Source: Coprobacillus sp. CAG:698
GTDB taxonomy: Bacteria > Bacillota_I > Bacilli_A > ML615J-28 > CAG-698
Reading direction: 5' to 3'
Assembly (NCBI GenBank): GCA_000431235.1
Contig: HF988729.1
Coordinates: forward strand, 2,510-66,509
Length of the DNA: 64,000 nucleotides
Below, piece by piece: positions 15,537-24,802 of the stretch (its first letter is position 1; each line of letters opens with the position of its first letter). The notes below the pieces were generated by a model that was given only the letters and a program-made list of their open reading frames with translations, searched no databases and was not told the origin of the DNA. The position numbers and the translations under genes are program-made.

Positions 15537-18506
15537 ATGAACAAATTACATGCTTTAAAAATATTTGTACTAATGATAGCATTAACTTTTGCTATTCTAT
15601 TAGTAGGTTGTGATATATCAAATACTAATACATATTATGTTAATTTTCTAGTTAACGATAATGTATACAAAACTATAGCAGTGAAGGAAAATGAAACAAT
15701 AGATAATGAGATCTTTAAAGAAATAAAGCCAGCCATAGATGGATATGAATTTAAATATTGGCTTGATGGTGATGACAAATTTGACGAAACACAAAAAATA
15801 ACTAAGGATTTAAATTTAAAAGCATATTTTGAAAAAGTTACGGAAAAAGTTGTTATAACAATTGTAAGCAATAATGAAATAGTAAATACAATCGAACTAG
15901 AAAAGGGACAAAAGCTTTCAAAACTAGATGATTTAGTTTTAGAAGGATATGTCTTTAAAGGCTATTATCTCGGCGTAGAACTTTATGACTTTGATGCTGA
16001 TGTAAATGAAAATATAACATTAACTGCAAAATGGGAAAAAGAGGCTGAAAAAGACATAACAGTTAAATTATACGATGGTGATGAACTAATTGACACTATA
16101 ATCACAAAAGCAAATGTTGAAGTTTCTTTAAAGAAGCTAACTAAAGAAGGATATGATTTTGTGGGATGGAGTTATTTAGAAAATGTTTATAATGATAAAA
16201 TTATTTTATCAGAAGATGCTGTTTTAAATGCTAAATGGGAAGTACATTTATATACAATATCTTTCTATGATAAAGATAAATTAATTGAAACTAGAAAAGT
16301 AGAACATGGAAAAGATTTATTAGATATACCAACATTTGTGAAAGATGGTTATGAATTTATGGGTTGGGATCAAGAATTAGTCAACATAACAAGTGACTTA
16401 ATTGTATATGCTGATTATTATGCACTTGAATATATGATTACATATCATAACTGTGATAAGACTTCAAATGTGAGAAAATATACGATTGAATCTCGTCCTA
16501 TAGTTTTATCAGCTGCTGAAAAAGAAGGATATGTCTTTGGAGGTTGGTATCTTGAAGATAACTTTAAAACGAAAGTGGAAGTGATTGAAACTGGAACTTT
16601 TGGAAATTTAAATTTATACGCAAGATTTTTGAATACATATAGTGTATATTTCTCATTAGATGGTGGAGATTTTTCTAGTGATGTTATTGAAAGTTATAAT
16701 TTAAAAGCTAATTCTACAGGAGAGTTTGTGATTACACAATACAATACAAATTATTGGGAATTATACAAAGATAATATATTCTTAATGAAAAAAGAAAATG
16801 ATCCTAAAGCAATATATTCGTTTAGAGTTGGACTAAAATATGCGGATGGTTCATTTGTTATAACTAGCCTTGTAAAGTCAGGTGGTAGTAGTAATGATTT
16901 GGGTGATTGTGATTACGTTATCGTAGTTGCTGAATCTAATACTGCCGGATGCAAAGAATTAAACTTTAATAATCTAAAAGTAGGCTATAAGTTATCAATA
17001 AATGTAGACATAGCATCTTTAAGTGAAGGGGCTGTAAATTTAAAAACATTGCTTTTCAATGACTCGTTAACTGAATACAAAGGAAACATCTTAGAAGAAC
17101 AAATCCTTCCAACACCGAAAAAGAAAAGATATATTTTCAAAGGTTGGATGACTTCAGAAAATGAAATAATCACAAAAATAAATAATTCTTCAAGCAAAGA
17201 AATTATTCTTAAAGCTTTATGGGAAAAAGCTGAAGGCACTACAGAGTACGAAATAGATATGATAAGTGATGAACTAATTGAAAAAATAGGACGAGTTGTA
17301 TCTAAAAACATTGAATTACCTACTTATATCGAAGAATTCAAAGCAACCATAAAATGGACGACATCTGATGAAAATATTATTTCATCAACGGGTGTTGTTA
17401 AGAGACCATTTGGAAGTAATAAAACATGTACATTAACTATGAGTATAACAATAAAAGAAATTACTCAAGAGTACACTGTAACAGTTTTAGTACCTCGTGG
17501 ATACAAAGATATATCTAAAGGAGGAATTATTGCTGGTTATAACTATACATCTATAACACCAAGTGATGTAACTTTACGAAAGGTAGATATTTTATATTGT
17601 GCCTTTGGAAATGTTGGTGCTAATGGTCATATTACTAATTTAAGTTCTATAGGTTCATATCTTAAAAATTATATTGATAAGGCTCATTCATATGGTGATT
17701 ATGTAATATTATCATTAAATACATCAAATCTTGCTATTGCCGCAAGCAAGCAAGAGACAATTGATGTTTTAGTAAAGGATTGCCTAAAAGCTATTAATAA
17801 TTTTGGGTTAGATGGTATAGATGTTGACTGGGAAACACCAACTCAAGAAACAAAAGAGAACTATACTGCTTTGATGAAATCTTTATATACTAGAGTAAAA
17901 GCAAATAATCCAGAACACTTAGTAACAACAGCAACAGCTGCAGGGCCTTGGCAATATCCACGATTTGATTTAGAAAATTCAATCAAATATATTGACTACA
18001 TTAACCTGATGGCATATGATTTACAAACAAATTCTAAAGCAACACATCAAAGCGCTTTATATAAATCAACACGTGGTTATACGCTAGGCAAATGTACAAT
18101 TGATGAAACCTTACCATTATATAATAATGTTAATGTTCCTAACGAAAAAATAATTGTTGGCCTTCCATTCTATGGCAGGAAATTCAAAGATACTGATGGA
18201 ATTGGTCAAAGTAGTAGTGCTGATGGTGCATGCACACAAAGTTATATTTATGAAAACTATTTAAGTAAAAGTGTTGATGGTGTAACTATAGGTTTTGATG
18301 ATGAATGCAAAGTACCTTATATTTATGATGCTAATAAGAGACTATTCATATCTTATGATGATGAAAAATCAATAAGGATAAAAACAGAATACATTTCTAT
18401 GAAAGGTTTAGCTGGAATGATGTATTGGCAAGATGGTCAAGACTATAACAATAAATTATTAAATGCAATTTATGCAAATAAATCAACAATGAAAAGTACA
18501 CGATAA
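15537..18506 (+). CDS. Surface lipoprotein with InlB-type repeats, Ig-like domain and GH18 glycosidase domain
   Basis: A 989-residue exported lipoprotein. The start is ATG 15537, six bases after AGAGGAG; the ATG at 15531 touches the SD. The signal peptide ends in lipobox LVGC (Cys25). Residues ~33-370 hold five Listeria-Bacteroides (InlB/Flg_new) repeats with 'GYxFxGW...LxAKW' endings, and a sixth lies near 545-575. About 580-655 is an atrophied bacterial Ig-like domain (KWTTSDENIISSTGVVKRP). From ~660 a GH18 domain carries the full DxxDxDxE motif (DGIDVDWE, 759-766; E766 is the acid) and MYWQDGQDYN near the end. It probably cleaves chitin, peptidoglycan-type or glycoprotein N-acetylglucosamine polymers at the cell surface; the exact substrate is not readable. 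Confidence 0.85.
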   Translation: MNKLHALKIFVLMIALTFAILLVGCDISNTNTYYVNFLVNDNVYKTIAVKENETIDNEIFKEIKPAIDGYEFKYWLDGDDKFDETQKITKDLNLKAYFEKVTEKVVITIVSNNEIVNTIELEKGQKLSKLDDLVLEGYVFKGYYLGVELYDFDADVNENITLTAKWEKEAEKDITVKLYDGDELIDTIITKANVEVSLKKLTKEGYDFVGWSYLENVYNDKIILSEDAVLNAKWEVHLYTISFYDKDKLIETRKVEHGKDLLDIPTFVKDGYEFMGWDQELVNITSDLIVYADYYALEYMITYHNCDKTSNVRKYTIESRPIVLSAAEKEGYVFGGWYLEDNFKTKVEVIETGTFGNLNLYARFLNTYSVYFSLDGGDFSSDVIESYNLKANSTGEFVITQYNTNYWELYKDNIFLMKKENDPKAIYSFRVGLKYADGSFVITSLVKSGGSSNDLGDCDYVIVVAESNTAGCKELNFNNLKVGYKLSINVDIASLSEGAVNLKTLLFNDSLTEYKGNILEEQILPTPKKKRYIFKGWMTSENEIITKINNSSSKEIILKALWEKAEGTTEYEIDMISDELIEKIGRVVSKNIELPTYIEEFKATIKWTTSDENIISSTGVVKRPFGSNKTCTLTMSITIKEITQEYTVTVLVPRGYKDISKGGIIAGYNYTSITPSDVTLRKVDILYCAFGNVGANGHITNLSSIGSYLKNYIDKAHSYGDYVILSLNTSNLAIAASKQETIDVLVKDCLKAINNFGLDGIDVDWETPTQETKENYTALMKSLYTRVKANNPEHLVTTATAAGPWQYPRFDLENSIKYIDYINLMAYDLQTNSKATHQSALYKSTRGYTLGKCTIDETLPLYNNVNVPNEKIIVGLPFYGRKFKDTDGIGQSSSADGACTQSYIYENYLSKSVDGVTIGFDDECKVPYIYDANKRLFISYDDEKSIRIKTEYISMKGLAGMMYWQDGQDYNNKLLNAIYANKSTMKSTR

Positions 18507-18560
18507 AAAAAGACGTCTATAAAGGGATATATCTAATATCTCTTATAGACATCTTTTATT
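18506..18560. terminator. Bidirectional terminator between convergent genes
   Basis: AAAAAGACGTCTATAA-type arm (18506-18522) pairs with TTATAGACATCTTTT (18543-18557), A-rich on one side and T-rich on the other, serving the GH18 gene (+) and the radical SAM gene (-). Confidence 0.75.
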
Positions 18561-19353
18561 TTTTAAATCTTTGACGATAAGTACACTTCTTGCAAAGTTC
18601 TTCACATAAAATATTTTTAGTAAAACCATTTTTAATGTTAAGAAATCTTTGACTTGTAATTATATCTTTAAATGGTGTAGTTAAAATATTGCCTAAGTTT
18701 ATAGCTCCATCTTTGTCAAGACAGCACGGAACAACAGTTCCATCAGATAAAATACCAATATGGGTTTTAGTCCCTAGGCACGTTCCATTTATATCATAAG
18801 TTTTTGAATTTAAGTCAGGCCAGTCAAATTCTTCTTCGGAAGAAAAGAATACGTGTTCCTTAAGTTTATTTGATAAATTTAAATCAATTGTTCTTTGATA
18901 ATGTTTTTCAAAAGGAATAAGAGCTTCATTTTTTGAAAAGTTACCCCAAAGTCTTAAGGAAATATATGTGTCAAAATCTTTCTCAATCAAAGCAAAGATA
19001 TCATTATAGTATTTTTCATTATCTTTCAAATTAACTATTGCTTGAAGTGATATATTAACTTGACGAACATATTTCATAATATCAAGGTGATTATGCAATA
19101 AAGTTGCATTCGTTGTGAGATTTACACTAAATCCTTTATTATATGCAAGAAGGATAAATTTATCGATATCAGGATGCATAAGAGGCTCACCTTGAATATG
19201 CAAATATATATATTTTGTGTAGGGCTTTATTTCATCTAAGATATGTTCAAATTCACTAAAGGATAGCATTTTTTTGTCTTTTGTAGTTTTAACACAAAAT
19301 TTACAATTTAAATTGCAATAATTGATAATCTCTATATATATTTTCTTAAACAT
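18556..19353 (-). CDS. Radical SAM protein with C-terminal SPASM domain
   Basis: A 265-residue radical SAM enzyme. CNLNCKFC (C13, C17, C20) binds the SAM-cleaving 4Fe-4S cluster, and HIQGEPLMHPDI is the glycine-rich motif. The C-terminal SPASM-type segment has GTCLG, VPCCLDKDGAINLGNI and CEELCKKCTYRQ, for auxiliary Fe-S clusters. Such enzymes modify peptides or mature enzymes (for example anaerobic sulfatase maturases, RiPP enzymes); no precursor peptide or target gene is visible nearby. It lies two bases after the DUF3592 gene on the minus strand, with GAGAG before the ATG. Substrate unknown. Confidence 0.85.
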   Translation of the reverse strand: MFKKIYIEIINYCNLNCKFCVKTTKDKKMLSFSEFEHILDEIKPYTKYIYLHIQGEPLMHPDIDKFILLAYNKGFSVNLTTNATLLHNHLDIMKYVRQVNISLQAIVNLKDNEKYYNDIFALIEKDFDTYISLRLWGNFSKNEALIPFEKHYQRTIDLNLSNKLKEHVFFSSEEEFDWPDLNSKTYDINGTCLGTKTHIGILSDGTVVPCCLDKDGAINLGNILTTPFKDIITSQRFLNIKNGFTKNILCEELCKKCTYRQRFKK

Positions 19354-19355
19354 AA

Positions 19356-20015
19356 TTATCTCTCATAAGAACTAGGATCAAAGAAATAAAAGTTTTGATA
19401 ATAGTAAATATTTACATTATAACCAATTAATGTGAAAGGGTCTTTTGTGTTATCATAGATAAGTTGACTAACGTATTCTTTGTCATCTAGTTTGCAGGTA
19501 ATTTTATATGGAGTTGTACCAAATGTTTCCTCCTTTTCAATAAGTTCAATATTCGTTATTTTAAGTTTACGAATGTTTTTACATTCCATTGTAATTTTTA
19601 CTTTATGAAAGTATTTATATATTTTAATAATCTTCACAAAATAAAAAATAAATAAAGAAAGAGATAAAATAATAATAGTTATTGATAAGAAACCATTATT
19701 AGATAGGTAAATAAAATCAGTAGGATCATCCTTCATATAATATATGGTTACATAATCACCCACTGAGAACGAATCATCAACATTTTCGATGATGCCATCA
19801 TATAATTTGTTCCCACATTTATATCTGATTTTTGCTAAGCTATCATCAGTGGTGTTGACAACTCTCAAAATTCGTGCTTCGGTTTTCGTCCCTAAAATCT
19901 GATAGTGCAGAGACTTACTATTTGATATTATTCCAAAACTAAGGAATAACAAACTTATAAAGAAAATAATCCAGTTAAGAATAAGCTTAGGTTTAGGAAT
20001 AATATAATTATTCAT
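19356..20015 (-). CDS. DUF3592-type membrane protein
   Basis: A 219-residue protein with two membrane helices (about 10-30 and 100-125) flanking an exported loop with the DUF3592 pattern (TEARILRVVN...AKIRYKCGNKLYDGII...SFSVGDYVTIYYMKDDPTDF), and a second similar beta module after the second helix. Function unknown. The start is ATG 20015, behind AGGTGAAAACC; a longer reading would run through the divergent tRNA gene. Followed after two bases by the radical SAM gene, so probably an operon with it. Confidence 0.7.
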   Translation of the reverse strand: MNNYIIPKPKLILNWIIFFISLLFLSFGIISNSKSLHYQILGTKTEARILRVVNTTDDSLAKIRYKCGNKLYDGIIENVDDSFSVGDYVTIYYMKDDPTDFIYLSNNGFLSITIIILSLSLFIFYFVKIIKIYKYFHKVKITMECKNIRKLKITNIELIEKEETFGTTPYKITCKLDDKEYVSQLIYDNTKDPFTLIGYNVNIYYYQNFYFFDPSSYER

Positions 20016-20097
20016 GGTTTTCACCTCATATAATATAATATTATACAACAAATATCCTAAAAAATAAATAAACATTGCAAAAAAATAAAAATAATAC

Positions 20098-20126
20098 TTA
20101 ACAAAATAATTATTATATGGTATAAT
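20098..20126 (+). promoter_or_regulatory. Promoter of tRNA-Glu
   Basis: TTAACA (20098-20103), a 17-base spacer and extended -10 TGgTATAAT (TATAAT 20121-20126), 10 bases before the tRNA. Confidence 0.65.
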
Positions 20127-20136
20127 CTTTACATGT

Positions 20137-20211
20137 GGTCCCATGGTCAAGCGGTTAAGACGAGACCCTCTCAAGGTCTAATCACGAGTTCGATTCTCGT
20201 TGGGATCACCA
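20137..20211 (+). tRNA. tRNA-Glu (anticodon CTC)
   Basis: Full cloverleaf: acceptor GGTCCCA/TGGGATC, T arm with TTCGATT loop, anticodon stem AGACC/GGTCT and loop CTCTCAA giving anticodon CTC (reads GAG). The 3' CCA is encoded (20209-20211). C34 restricts it to the G-ending codon. Confidence 0.9.
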
Positions 20212-20243
20212 TTTTTTTATGTTTAGTGTTAAAGAGGATACCA

Positions 20244-20582
20244 ATGAATATATTAATAGGTTTTTGTGGACTAGATTGTGAGAAGTGTGAAGCACGAAAA
20301 GCAACTATAACTAATGATGATAAATTAAGAGAAGAAGTTGCCAAGAAGTGGAGTGAATTAAATCATACTTCTATTACAAAAGAAATGATAAATTGTGTTG
20401 GATGTCGTCTAGAAGGTGTTAAAACTATATTTTGTGACACCTTTTGCCTAATTCGTAAATGTGCATCAAGTAAAGGCTTAAGCACCTGCGGGAAATGCCC
20501 AAACCTTGAGTTTTGTGATACAGTTAAGATGATAGCAAACAATAACCAAGAAGCATTAAATAATTTAAAAAATAACTTTTAG
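20244..20582 (+). CDS. DUF3795 Cys-rich protein
   Basis: A 112-residue protein of the DUF3795 family with many paired cysteines: CGLDCEKC at 9-16, CVGC and FCDTFCLIRKC in the middle, CGKCPNLEFC near the end, probably binding zinc or another metal. The function of the family is unknown. The start is ATG 20244 behind AGAGG; anything longer would run through tRNA-Glu. It sits between two tRNA genes and may be read from the tRNA-Glu promoter, as no terminator is seen after that tRNA. Confidence 0.8.
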   Translation: MNILIGFCGLDCEKCEARKATITNDDKLREEVAKKWSELNHTSITKEMINCVGCRLEGVKTIFCDTFCLIRKCASSKGLSTCGKCPNLEFCDTVKMIANNNQEALNNLKNNF

Positions 20583-20588
20583 TTTTAC

Positions 20589-20672
20589 GCAAGAATGGTG
20601 AAATTGGTAGACACGCAAGATTCAGATTCTTGTATTAGAAATAATGTGTGGGTTCGAGTCCCATTTCTTGCA
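20589..20672 (+). tRNA. tRNA-Leu (anticodon CAG)
   Basis: Class II tRNA with a long variable arm: acceptor GCAAGAA/TTCTTGC, anticodon stem CAAGA/TCTTG with loop TTCAGAT (CAG, reads CTG), T loop TTCGAGT. CCA is not encoded. It starts seven bases after the DUF3795 stop. Confidence 0.9.
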
Positions 20673-20686
20673 TTAATAAGTATTTT

Positions 20687-20711
20687 AGACCTTTTCAGGT
20701 CTTTTTATTTT
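20687..20711 (+). terminator. Terminator of the tRNA/DUF3795 unit
   Basis: AGACCT (20687-20692)/AGGTCT (20697-20702) with a four-base loop and a T-rich tail. Confidence 0.75.
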
Positions 20712-20790
20712 TTAAAACTACATTTGCTAATAGGTGTTGTTTGTGGTATAATGAATTATATATGAAAATATTGATATAAGGGTGAAACAA

Positions 20791-21768
20791 ATGAAAAAAA
20801 TGCTAGCGTTATTTCTACTTCTTATAGCTATTGTTTGCAGTGGCTGTGTTTCAGAAAATGAAGAAGTAAAAACATATCCTTTACTTGACAATACAAATGA
20901 ACCAACTATAGACTTTCTTCAGCCTTGGGCTTTTTACAATAAAACAAGCGAAGAATTAGATAAACATTTTGAAGAATTAAAAACAAGAGGATTTAAGACA
21001 ATTATCATTCAGAATATATCAAAATATGATAAAGGTGAACCTAAAGAATGTTTTTATGATTCAGAAAAAAGTTTTCCTTTAGAAAAAAAAGATTTTCTTG
21101 AAAAAGTAATAACTATATGTAATGAAAAAAATATAAATGTTATTTGTGGGATTTCTTCAGATGATTATTGGTGGAGTCAAACATCTCATGAATTTGATGA
21201 AGAAACAATGAATATGTTTAATGAAGAAGAGACATTTACTATAGGTGAAATCTTAGCAAAATATAAAATTCAAGGTATTTATTATAGTAACGAAATGTAT
21301 TCAAATAGCGAAGGCTTTATCAAAAGTTGGACTAAAAACATTAATAAAATAATTGAATATATCGAAAAAATAGATCCAAAGATGCCTTTTTATTTATCTC
21401 CATTTAATTCTTCATTTTATGGAGGTTCTGAAAAACAAAAGTTATCTTTTTGGAAAGAATTCTTTCAAAAAATAAATTTTAGAAAATTTGATTATTTTTT
21501 ACTTCAAGATGGATTTGGGGCTTTATCAAAAGATCCTACAACTAAAAAATGTGAAGATGTTTATAATCTTAATGTAAAAATAAGGTCACTATGTTTAGAA
21601 TATTCAAAGGTAAATTTTGCTCTTAACATTGAACTTTTCGCTTCTAAAGGATTAGCAAGCGATGATAGAGTTAATTTGCAGAAGAAGTATGCTAACACTT
21701 TAGGTGATGTTATAGCATGTTTTTCAGTATCTCATTATTATATAGAGGGTGGTAAAAATGAAGACTAA
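20791..21768 (+). CDS. DUF4434 lipoprotein, glycosidase-like barrel
   Basis: A 325-residue lipoprotein: signal peptide MKKMLALFLLLIAIVCSGC with the lipid-carrying Cys at 19. The mature part has the DUF4434 pattern (DFLQPWAFYNKTSEELDKHFEELKTRGFKTIIIQ), a TIM-barrel family related to glycoside hydrolases, with SPFNSSFYGG and FDYFLLQDGFG later in the chain. Substrate unknown. Start chosen at ATG 20791 because AAGGGTG at 20778-20784 is its SD. The MATE exporter start lies inside its last codons. Confidence 0.7.
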   Translation: MKKMLALFLLLIAIVCSGCVSENEEVKTYPLLDNTNEPTIDFLQPWAFYNKTSEELDKHFEELKTRGFKTIIIQNISKYDKGEPKECFYDSEKSFPLEKKDFLEKVITICNEKNINVICGISSDDYWWSQTSHEFDEETMNMFNEEETFTIGEILAKYKIQGIYYSNEMYSNSEGFIKSWTKNINKIIEYIEKIDPKMPFYLSPFNSSFYGGSEKQKLSFWKEFFQKINFRKFDYFLLQDGFGALSKDPTTKKCEDVYNLNVKIRSLCLEYSKVNFALNIELFASKGLASDDRVNLQKKYANTLGDVIACFSVSHYYIEGGKNED

Positions 21769-23140
21769 TGTTTTTGAAAGTGATAAAATTACAAAATCAA
21801 TTATTGTTTTAGCTTTACCAACAATAGTAAGTCAGCTCATCACAACAATATATAATCTTGCTGATACATTTTGGGTGGGAATGCTCAATAATCATTTTCA
21901 AATCGCTGCTCTTTCAATTGTCTTTCCAATACAATTAACATTAACAGCAATTGGTAACTTATTTGGCTTAGGTGCAGGGACATGCATCTCCAATGCTATT
22001 GGAGCTAGTGAACATAAAAAAGCTAAATCTTCATCAAGTTTTGCTATTTATGTTGGCATTATCGTAACTCTTGTATTGTCTCTTTTTGTACTTTTCTTTA
22101 GTAATGTTACTTTAAATATATTAGGTTCAACTGAAAAAACAAATGAATATGTGTTATCTTATTTAAAATATGTCGTTGTTCTTGGGGCTGTTCCTACGGT
22201 ATTTAATATGATAATTGCAAATATGATTCGTGCTGAAGGCTTTTCACTTCAAGCAAGTATTGGATTATCAATTGGAGGAATTTTAAATATTGTTTTAGAC
22301 CCTATATTCGTTTTACCATTTGGTTTTAATATGGAAATCAAAGGAGCAGCTATTGCTACATTAATTTCTAATGTTATAACAACAATATATTTTCTTATTC
22401 TCCTCATTATAATTAGGAAGAAGACAACAATAAGTTTTGTTCCTAAGAGAATGTTTGAAACTAAAAAAATTGGTCTAGAGGTAATTTTTACGGGTATACC
22501 TTCGGCACTACAAACTATGCTTTCGGCAGTTTCAAACCTAGTTTTGAACTCACTTATAATTAGTTACGGGGAAGTTGCTGAAGCGGCAATTGGAATTACT
22601 AAGAAAGTTGATGCGATTCCGTTTGGAGTAATCACAGGCTTATCACAAGGCTCAGCTCCTCTAATGGCTTATAATAATGGTGCTAAAAAATACGATAAGA
22701 TGAAAAAAACTTTGAGATATTCATTAATATATTGTATAGCAGCGGCAATTATAATTCTATTAGCTATAGAAGTATTTGCAGATTCAATAATTAGTGCTTT
22801 TATAAAAGAAGAAAATACTATTCTTTACGGAACAAAATTCTTAAGATTACATTGTGTATCAATGATATTTATGTCTGTAACGTTTATGCTTGTATCTTTC
22901 TTCCAATCAATTGGAGCTAAAGTTAAAGCTTTTATTCTCTCGATAATAAGAAAAGGTGTATTTGATATTCCTCTAATGTATTTAATGAATACTATAATTC
23001 CAATGTATGGAGTTGTAGCGTGTCAACCTATAATGGATTTCGTATCTGCTGGTGTTGCTATTTGTTTCTACTTTATTTGGAAAAAAGAACATGAACAAAT
23101 GTGCTTAAATGAAGAAAAATTAATTGCTGAACTAAAATAA
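21758..23140 (+). CDS. MATE family efflux transporter
   Basis: A 460-residue exporter with 12 predicted helices in two six-helix halves, starting around 15 and 235. Typical MATE features are KSIIVLALPTIVSQLITTIYNLADTFWVG at the first helix, IANMIRAEGFSLQA in the middle and the matching ALQTMLSAVSNLVLNSLI/ITGLSQGSAPLMAYNNGA of the second half. It would exchange drugs or metabolites for Na+ or H+; the substrate is unknown. It overlaps the DUF4434 gene by 11 bases, with GAGGG upstream of ATG 21758. Confidence 0.9.
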   Translation: MKTNVFESDKITKSIIVLALPTIVSQLITTIYNLADTFWVGMLNNHFQIAALSIVFPIQLTLTAIGNLFGLGAGTCISNAIGASEHKKAKSSSSFAIYVGIIVTLVLSLFVLFFSNVTLNILGSTEKTNEYVLSYLKYVVVLGAVPTVFNMIIANMIRAEGFSLQASIGLSIGGILNIVLDPIFVLPFGFNMEIKGAAIATLISNVITTIYFLILLIIIRKKTTISFVPKRMFETKKIGLEVIFTGIPSALQTMLSAVSNLVLNSLIISYGEVAEAAIGITKKVDAIPFGVITGLSQGSAPLMAYNNGAKKYDKMKKTLRYSLIYCIAAAIIILLAIEVFADSIISAFIKEENTILYGTKFLRLHCVSMIFMSVTFMLVSFFQSIGAKVKAFILSIIRKGVFDIPLMYLMNTIIPMYGVVACQPIMDFVSAGVAICFYFIWKKEHEQMCLNEEKLIAELK

Positions 23141-23195
23141 TATATCCTAAAAAATATGTTAAAGTTTAATACTTTTTAAACTAGAAAGGATAAGT

Positions 23196-24713
23196 ATGAT
23201 AAAAGTTGTTTCAAATGAAAATATGAGGAAAAGTGACAAGTTCACAATTGAAAGTAAAATATCTAGTCGAGAATTAATGTTTAAAGCTGGGAAAGCTATA
23301 TATGAAAGTGTTTCTTGGAAAGGTAAAATTGGCATATGCTGTGGTTGTGGAAATAACGCTGGCGATGGATATGTCTTAGCATCTCTTTTAAAAGAAAGTA
23401 ATTATGATGTAGACATAATAATACTTTTTGAAAAGTTTTCAGATGATGGAAAGTATTATTTTAACTTAGCTATAGAAAAACGCGTTAAAGTAATTTGTTT
23501 AAATGATAATTATAATAAGGATTTATTTAAAGAATATGATATATTAGTAGATTGTATTTTTGGAACAGGATTTAAAAATGAGGTTACAGGAAAATACAAA
23601 GATGTAATTTCAAAAATTAATGAATCAAAAAAATATGTTGTTTCTGTAGATATCAATAGTGGGCTAAATGGTGATAATGGATTAGCTAGTTTATGTGTCC
23701 ATTCTGATCTAACAGTTTCCATAGGTTATTATAAATCAGGTCATTTCTTAAATATGGCTAAAGATGTAATGAAAACAAAGATTAATCGAGAAATAGGTAT
23801 AGAATTAATTGAAAATGCTTATGAATTGATTGAGGCAAATGATATTAAGAATTTATTTTTAAAACGTAAAAATTATTCTAATAAATCAACATATGGATAT
23901 ATTGTCTTAATAGGAGGTTCTAAAGACTATAGCGGTTCTATTAGACTTTCACTTATGGCAAATTGCGCAATGAGAAGTGGAGCTGGAGTTGTAACAGTTG
24001 CTGTTCCCGAAAGCATAGAGGCAGTCTTATCACCAAAAATACTAGAAAGTACAATTCTTTGTATGAAAGACATTGATGGGCACATTAAATTTGACAAAGA
24101 AGTTTTAGATAAAATAATGGCTAAAAATAGAGTTATTGCTTTTGGAATGGGCATAAAGAATAATCAAGATACAAAGGAAAGTTTAGAGTACTTGCTTGAA
24201 AATTACACTAAAACACTAATAATAGATGCTGATGGATTAAATGCTTTAGCAGAAAGTAACTCTAATCTATTACAAAATGCTAAATGTAAAGTTATTCTTA
24301 CTCCTCATATAAAAGAATTTTCAAGACTAACAAAACTAGAAATTAAGGAAATAAGTCAAAATCCAGTTGCTCATGCTACTGACTATGCAAAAAACAATAA
24401 AGTCATAGTTCTTTTAAAAGGACCGACAACAATCATAACAGATGGTGAAAAAGTGTACTTAGTTGATAAGGGTTGTGCTGGAATGGCAACAGCTGGAAGT
24501 GGAGATGTTTTAAGTGGTATCTTGGCATCAATTGCCAGTTATAACGAAAATGACTTATTGCTCGCAACTGCAGGAGCAGCCTATATAAATGGTTTAGCTG
24601 GTGAACTTGCTCAAGAAGAGTATGGTGATATTTCAATGATTGCTAGTGACACTGTCAATAAAATAGGAAAAGCAATCAAAATGGTGAGAACATGTACAAA
24701 TCTAAACAAATGA
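23196..24713 (+). CDS. nnr: Bifunctional NAD(P)HX epimerase/dehydratase
   Basis: Repairs hydrated NADH/NADPH. Residues 1-210 are the YjeF_N epimerase domain (GCGNNAGDGYVLASLL; LVDCIFGTGF; SVDINSGLNGDNG). Residues ~220-495 are the ribokinase-like ADP/ATP-dependent dehydratase domain (GGSKDYSGSIRLSLMANCAMRSGAG; DADGLNAL; LTPHIKEFSRL; GCAGMATAGSGDVLSGILAS). Length 505 is normal for the fused form. SD GAAAGGA precedes the ATG. No operon partner beyond a possible one with the DUF308 gene 89 bases downstream. Confidence 0.9.
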   Translation: MIKVVSNENMRKSDKFTIESKISSRELMFKAGKAIYESVSWKGKIGICCGCGNNAGDGYVLASLLKESNYDVDIIILFEKFSDDGKYYFNLAIEKRVKVICLNDNYNKDLFKEYDILVDCIFGTGFKNEVTGKYKDVISKINESKKYVVSVDINSGLNGDNGLASLCVHSDLTVSIGYYKSGHFLNMAKDVMKTKINREIGIELIENAYELIEANDIKNLFLKRKNYSNKSTYGYIVLIGGSKDYSGSIRLSLMANCAMRSGAGVVTVAVPESIEAVLSPKILESTILCMKDIDGHIKFDKEVLDKIMAKNRVIAFGMGIKNNQDTKESLEYLLENYTKTLIIDADGLNALAESNSNLLQNAKCKVILTPHIKEFSRLTKLEIKEISQNPVAHATDYAKNNKVIVLLKGPTTIITDGEKVYLVDKGCAGMATAGSGDVLSGILASIASYNENDLLLATAGAAYINGLAGELAQEEYGDISMIASDTVNKIGKAIKMVRTCTNLNK

Positions 24714-24802
24714 GTGAAATTTGTATTTGTAATAATTTGGCACAAGAATTAAAATATATTTATCAATAAAACGAAAATAATAATAAATATAGGAGTAAAA
24801 TT

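Noticed and set aside
20133..20243. Protein-coding extension through tRNA-Glu on the plus strand, and of the DUF3592 gene on the minus strand
   Set aside because: Both would translate a tRNA gene; SD-supported ATGs exist at 20244 and 20015.
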